Part shown: positions 59,915 to 64,000 of the stretch, one piece after another
Numbering within the stretch: the first letter of the stretch is position 1
Layout: each line of letters starts with the position of its first letter
Assembly: GCA_018806915.1 (NCBI GenBank)
Contig: JAGKQI010000047.1
Location: 1,715,037-1,779,036 of the forward strand
Origin: Phytophthora colocasiae
Taxonomy: Eukaryota; Oomycota; Peronosporomycetes; Peronosporales; Peronosporaceae
Direction of reading: 5' to 3'
DNA: 64,000 nt
Program-made: the position numbers and the translations under genes
Notes under the pieces: generated by a model
What the model saw: only the letters and a program-made list of their open reading frames with translations
What the model was told of the DNA's origin: nothing
Database searches by the model: none

Positions 59915-59930
59915 GCTCATTCCCAATCAA
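59915..59930 (+). promoter_or_regulatory. Inr+FPR core promoter of D2
   Basis: GCTCATTCCCAATCAA, one of the best matches in the window, about 50 bases before the ATG at 59978. Confidence 0.78.
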
Positions 59931-59977
59931 ACCTGCAGGTGAACAACCCACTGCAATCACCAAGTGCCTTACCAACC

Positions 59978-61009
59978 ATGACTGTTCTCGCTACGTCTCA
60001 AAGCCTCACCATCGCCAAGCCGACCGCGGTTCCCGCCGCCTATCGAGCCTACCAGTACAACGACTTCGGTACGCCAATCGCCGAGCTTCACCTCCGTAAG
60101 GACGTGCCCACGACTCCACTTGAACCCACACAACTCCGTGTCCAAGTGCACAGTGCTGCACTCAACCCCGCAGACCAAAAAGTCATGCAAGACTTCGGAC
60201 TCGCCGTCACTGGACGCCAACCCTCTGCTGACAAACCCTTCGGCATGGGGTTCGACGTCGCCGGCACCGTTGTCGAGACCGGCAACAACGCGAACCAGTT
60301 CAAGGTGGGCGACGCCGTCTTCGCCATGGCGCCGTACTCCAACTTCGGCACTTTTGCAGAGTTCGTCACCATCGACGAGCAGTTCGTGGCGCTCAAACCC
60401 GCCAACGTCACCTTCGAGGAAGCCGCCAGCATCCCGTATGCCGCGCTAACCAGCTACCAGGCGCTGTGTGAACACGCCAATCTCAAGGCTGGCGAGCGCG
60501 TGCTCGTCTTAGGCGGATCCACCGCGACGGGCATCGCAGCCATCCAATTGGCCCGAGCCATGGGAGCCCACGTGATCACCACGGTCCGAGGCTGCCAGGA
60601 CTACCTCCTTGTCCAGTCGCTCGGTGTCGACAAGGTCATCGACGCGTCTAAGCAGAGCTGGGTTGATGTCGTGGACGAACACTCGGTCGACGTTGTGTAC
60701 GACTGCGGCGTGGAGCGCAAGGCGTGGAACCGCGACGCGCAGACCGTGCTCAAGAAGGACACGGGTCGATTCGTGACCATCAACCCCATGATGCAACCGC
60801 GTCCAGCCAAGTTCGGTGCCAAATGCATTGGCGAGATCATGGTGCACGCCAGTGGAGCGCAGCTGAAGGAACTGTCCCGGTTCGTGTCGTCAGGTGCGCT
60901 GAAGCCTGTGATCGATTCGGTGTATTCGTTTGACCAGCTGCTGCCGGCGTTGGAGAAGCTGGCGTCGAAGAGCGCACGTGGCAAGGTGGTGTTGCGTGCC
61001 GTGTATTAA
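59978..61009 (+). CDS. MDR-12 (D2): D-type quinone oxidoreductase-like reductase
   Basis: 343 residues beginning MTVLATSQSLTIAKPTAVPA, ending ASKSARGKVVLRAVY. It has SAALNPADQKVMQDFGLAV and VLVLGGSTATGIAAIQLARA. The zinc ligands of alcohol dehydrogenases are missing and the NAD(P)-binding turn is present. The core from about 60120 to 60960 is nearly base-for-base the reverse complement of D1, while N-terminus, C-terminus and upstream DNA are unlike it. The promoter at 59915 decides the ATG at 59978 over an upstream in-frame start. Confidence 0.87.
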   Translation: MTVLATSQSLTIAKPTAVPAAYRAYQYNDFGTPIAELHLRKDVPTTPLEPTQLRVQVHSAALNPADQKVMQDFGLAVTGRQPSADKPFGMGFDVAGTVVETGNNANQFKVGDAVFAMAPYSNFGTFAEFVTIDEQFVALKPANVTFEEAASIPYAALTSYQALCEHANLKAGERVLVLGGSTATGIAAIQLARAMGAHVITTVRGCQDYLLVQSLGVDKVIDASKQSWVDVVDEHSVDVVYDCGVERKAWNRDAQTVLKKDTGRFVTINPMMQPRPAKFGAKCIGEIMVHASGAQLKELSRFVSSGALKPVIDSVYSFDQLLPALEKLASKSARGKVVLRAVY

Positions 61010-61738
61010 TTTCTCCTATTCACATGGTGAGTAGTATACCAACTCGCCCAACCACTTAGCGAACTCTAACATGTATCAAAGTACTCTTTTAACTATCTAT
61101 TATAATATGTCCGTACGTGTACAGCATTTCCGTTGTGGTAACAACACCAAGCACCACTCGTCTACATGTTGAAGCAGATAGAGTTTCGGCATTTGAGACG
61201 TTTGTTGAGCAACTTGAAAAGCAAACGGCGGCAGTGAACCACATCGCGTTCAGCTTAAGGTTTATACTACTACTACATTTCTATCACTTACTACATGTAT
61301 ACTAGTACATGTAGTAAGTGATAGAAATGAACAGGGACAATGACCCGTTAAAAGAGGGAGAAACTAACGAGGGCCCTCATCGGGAGAGCCCTCGCACATA
61401 AAATGCGGCAGTAGATACCGGTATAAAGGGTAAGAATGTTCCCGTTACATTCAGCGTTCCCGTTACAACCAATCACTTCTGGTCATCATCGATGCAAGCA
61501 AGTCGCAGCAGGCCCGTTGCTGCCGAACGGGTTTCTCCCCGTGGGGCTAGTGTTGCCTGACACCGTAGTTCCTACTCTGCTGCAAGAAGCCAAGGCAAGC
61601 GACGTATGCGGTGTTTTCAACCGTGTCCGGTGGTAGGAAATGACCAATCTGGCGAACAATCACGCGTCGACGCTGATTGACACGAATGTCGTCGTCACTG
61701 TTGGAGCTGCAAAAAGCCCTTCTGGTGGTTATTGGTAA
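61010..61738. other. Intergenic region with a strong inverted repeat
   Basis: About 730 bases downstream of D2. The inverted repeat at 61276-61329 is the only clear structure. A GAGGGCCCTC-like string (61368-61394, GAGGGCCCTCATCGGGAGAG) forms a weaker palindrome. Confidence 0.45.
61276..61329. repeat. Inverted repeat, 24-base perfect arms
   Basis: 61276-61299 (CATTTCTATCACTTACTACA then TGTA) is the exact complement of 61306-61329, with spacer TACTAG. As RNA it would be a long stable hairpin. Confidence 0.9.
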
Positions 61739-62365
61739 ATGATCCACCCGGGGTGGAAGCCGGGTGTATTCTCCTTTCATACGCCTCTGAAACCTGGCGG
61801 TACGGAGCAGGAGCCCCACCAAGACTTACCAAGAGTCCGAATGAAGCAACAGCTCGCCAAAATCACCCGGACGGTGTTCCTGGGAACGCATGATTTTTGC
61901 GCCAGAGGCCTTGACACGGTACTTTCGGGTCTACGTGGAGTTGTTTAAAAGCAAGCGTGCGAGTCCAGATCACGCGTGATAAACATCCCAGTGGGATTTT
62001 GCGTTCTGTTCAGGGGGGATTTAGTCCACAACGGCATGCCGTACGCCACCGAGAACCACCGAATCCATTGCTACCTCAGCTTCGAAGGGGTTCGTTGGAC
62101 GCCTGACGTGGTACAAAATGTGCTACCAGAGCATGGCGAATGCAAGCATTGTGGCGTCAAGATGCTGAAGGGACCTTCACTCCGAAAGCACAGATTCTAC
62201 TGCGACAAAAACCCAGAAGGTAACGCAAACAAACTCAAGCGCAAGCGAGAAGGCAAAAACGGAGAGTTTGCCTGCGAAATATGCCCTGCAACTTACACAA
62301 ACCAGAGCAGCCTTCGCGTCCACAAGATGAGAACGCACCAGGAACATGAGCAGGTGTTAATTTGA
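61739..62365 (+). pseudogene. Remnant of a protein with possible 2OG-Fe(II) oxygenase fold and C2H2 zinc fingers
   Basis: The first piece (61739-61948) reads HPGWKPGVFSFHTPLKPGGT then EQEPHQDLPRV, with an H-x-D pair. After a frame change the second piece (61976-62365) reads INIPVGFCVLFRGDLVHNGM then PYATENHRIHCYLSF, giving a distal His and Arg in the order expected of a double-stranded beta-helix oxygenase. It then has CKHCGVKMLKGPSLRKHRFYC (61-codon basic region) and CEICPATYTNQSSLRVHKMR with TH, two C2H2-like fingers. There is no start codon for the whole and the frame is broken between pieces, so it is treated as decayed. The oxygenase reading is tentative; the second zinc finger is clear. 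Confidence 0.5.
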
Positions 62366-64000
62366 AAATAAACGAAATTGAAGTTGTTCTCAACTTCAAT
62401 TTGAATTAGTATCTTTTTATTCGTAGTTATGAAATACGTATATGAGAGCCGAAACCCATGTGAAGAAAACAAATATGTACTAGCAAATTGTTAAATGTAC
62501 TCAAAACCAAAAATACAGTTCCTCACACTCTTCTACTGCATCATCTTCGTTATCCACGTGTGATGCCACAGCTTCAGTGTAAGGTTGCCGACCTGCGTAC
62601 TCCCATGTTCGACTGGGAATCCAGGGACTCTCAAAGGCAATGACAGTATCTGAACCAACTGAACCAAAGATGCTCTCATCGAGTGGTGGGGGTGAGGAAA
62701 ATGGTGGAGAAGCAGGGTGATTGAGATCAATCCGTTCGCTGAGAATTGGGTCTCTGCCGGTACCCCGAGGCCCTTGGTTTTGCTCTGTGCTGCGAATTTG
62801 AAGACCTTTTGTTGTGGCGCTGTCGTAGAGTGGCTGGTTCGTGGATTCGATGTTGTTGAAGTAATGATTTGCGCAGAGATATTAGTACGACAGGTAGGTC
62901 TTAAAGAAGGATCAAAGTTAATAAAAGGAGAAGCCTTGCGACTTGGAGATGGTAAAAGAAGTAGTTGTGTGGGAGCTTGTAAAAAGCAGAAGTGATGAAT
63001 TAGAGAGTCTGGTGTTCTGGAGGGGAGTTATTCTCCACCAACCAGTCCAGTTAGGTACGATTTCTCTATATGGAACTGCACAATTTAATACCCATAGATA
63101 GGTGTCATCACTGCAGAGATGGTAACTTCAACAGCCTCCCACATCGATGAATGTGTATGACGCTCTATCTGTCGAGTAAAATTTTAATGCTCCACAGGTG
63201 GCTGTTATAACAGTCCTGTGCAAACATGAATATTTACAAGAGGTAGCTCTTGTTTTGATATAGATGGGTTTTTCTTTTGACCATTTGTCATTTTTTAGCT
63301 GTGCAATTTTTTTCTTGTTTTCATTGTTATTTTGGCTACTCAGGAAAACCTTGAAAGAAGGATTTCAAACCTGTTCACCCGTAGTGGAATGTTGTTATTA
63401 ACGCTTTGTTGTAACGTGTTTTGAGAAAAGATACTCAGGAAACAACACTTTTAAGGATCAAAACCTGTTTAGTGTATCGTTGACTACTCAGGAAAACTCT
63501 TTGAGGATACAAATCACCTGTTCGCCTTGTTGAAATTTTCTTAAATGCTGTGTAAGTCGTTATTTACATTGCATGTTTTGTTCTCGTTCATGCTTTTGGA
63601 CGTTTCTTCACATATTTTATGGTTTGTGTTTTGGTTTTATATTTCTTTGGCTAAGGACTTATAGAGAATTTTTTGACTCCCAGTTTCTTAAAACTGGTCT
63701 CTATAGTTGATGTTGGTGTTCGTTTTCAAATTTGTTTTTACTAATTTTTGTTGAGAGTTTATATCTTTCAAGTTTTTTGAAGAAAGGCTACAGCTTTAAA
63801 GCATAAATAATCCCAAAACAGTGTCAAGTAAGTAGTTTATTCGTGTTTGCAGTAAGTGCTCAGGCTCTACATCGTTGGGGATATTGTTCTCCCTAGAGAC
63901 TGAACTCGTTTAGAGTTTTATGGCTATTGTTCTTCATAAGTGCTAGACTTGTAAAACTATCGAATCAATTGTAGGTGGAATCTGATGCAGTAAAACTATA
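62366..64000. other. AT-rich terminal region with degenerate short repeats
   Basis: About 1.6 kb without a convincing gene; the open frames present lack motifs. Three diverged copies of TACTCAGGAAA(A)C, each followed by GGAT and ACCTGTT, lie between about 63340 and 63520. T-rich tracts dominate the end. Confidence 0.5.

Noticed and set aside
61739..62365. Active zinc-finger transcription factor
   Set aside because: The frame breaks, the lack of a start for the whole and the oxygenase-like upstream half make a remnant more likely.
62717..62995. 92-codon frame near the right end
   Set aside because: No motif, no promoter element and AT-rich decayed surroundings. Not enough to call a gene.

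Overview
The window reads as nuclear DNA of an oomycete, most likely a Phytophthora-type species. The evidence is a recurrent start-site element of the oomycete Inr+FPR type (about TCATTYYNCAWTTT) 25-70 bases upstream of many ATGs, introns of about 60-80 bases, and a gene set that fits a flagellated filamentous stramenopile: KRE6/SKN1-type glucan protein, CEP164-like basal-body protein, inositol oxygenase and carnitine palmitoyltransferase I. No prokaryotic operons, tRNA, rRNA or CRISPR were seen.

Layout. 1-34.8 kb is mostly single-copy housekeeping DNA: a 3' gene fragment with W-x-P repeats; two MDR quinone-oxidoreductase-like genes flanking a CPT1-like gene; a head-to-head pair of inositol oxygenases; a protein kinase A regulatory subunit; a 4.3-kb hAT transposon (11.54-15.87 kb) that carries an antisense piece of a host GBF1-type ARF-GEF gene; a spliced ubiquitin protease with a zinc finger and a ubiquitin-like insert; an unknown 758-residue protein; an EF-hand protein; the KRE6-like protein; TAF8; a secreted alpha carbonic anhydrase; SDHA; and the CEP164-like coiled-coil protein.

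34.8-61.0 kb is a cluster of further MDR genes. With the two at the left, the window holds 12 MDR loci: ten intact, one fragment, and one split by a retrotransposon. The central part is a tandem duplication of a three-gene block A(-) B(-) C(+). Unit I is A1 fragment, B1, C2; unit II is A2, B2, C3. A 5.0-kb hAT element sits in the B-C divergent promoter of unit I, and unit II keeps the unoccupied site. A 7.5-kb Ty1/copia element (two LTRs, 5-bp GTAGG target duplication) sits four codons into B2 of unit II, and B1 shows the uninterrupted gene. Local patches of identity between paralogues (MDR-3/B2, A/B mosaic MDR-3, the D1/D2 inverted pair, the MIOX inverted pair) point to gene conversion.

61.0-64.0 kb is decayed sequence: a remnant with a possible 2OG-oxygenase fold and C2H2 zinc fingers, a strong inverted repeat, and AT-rich DNA with degenerate short repeats.

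The metabolic genes do not form one obvious pathway. The main biology on view is an expanding reductase family in TE-rich DNA. All functional calls are from sequence reading alone, without database searches.
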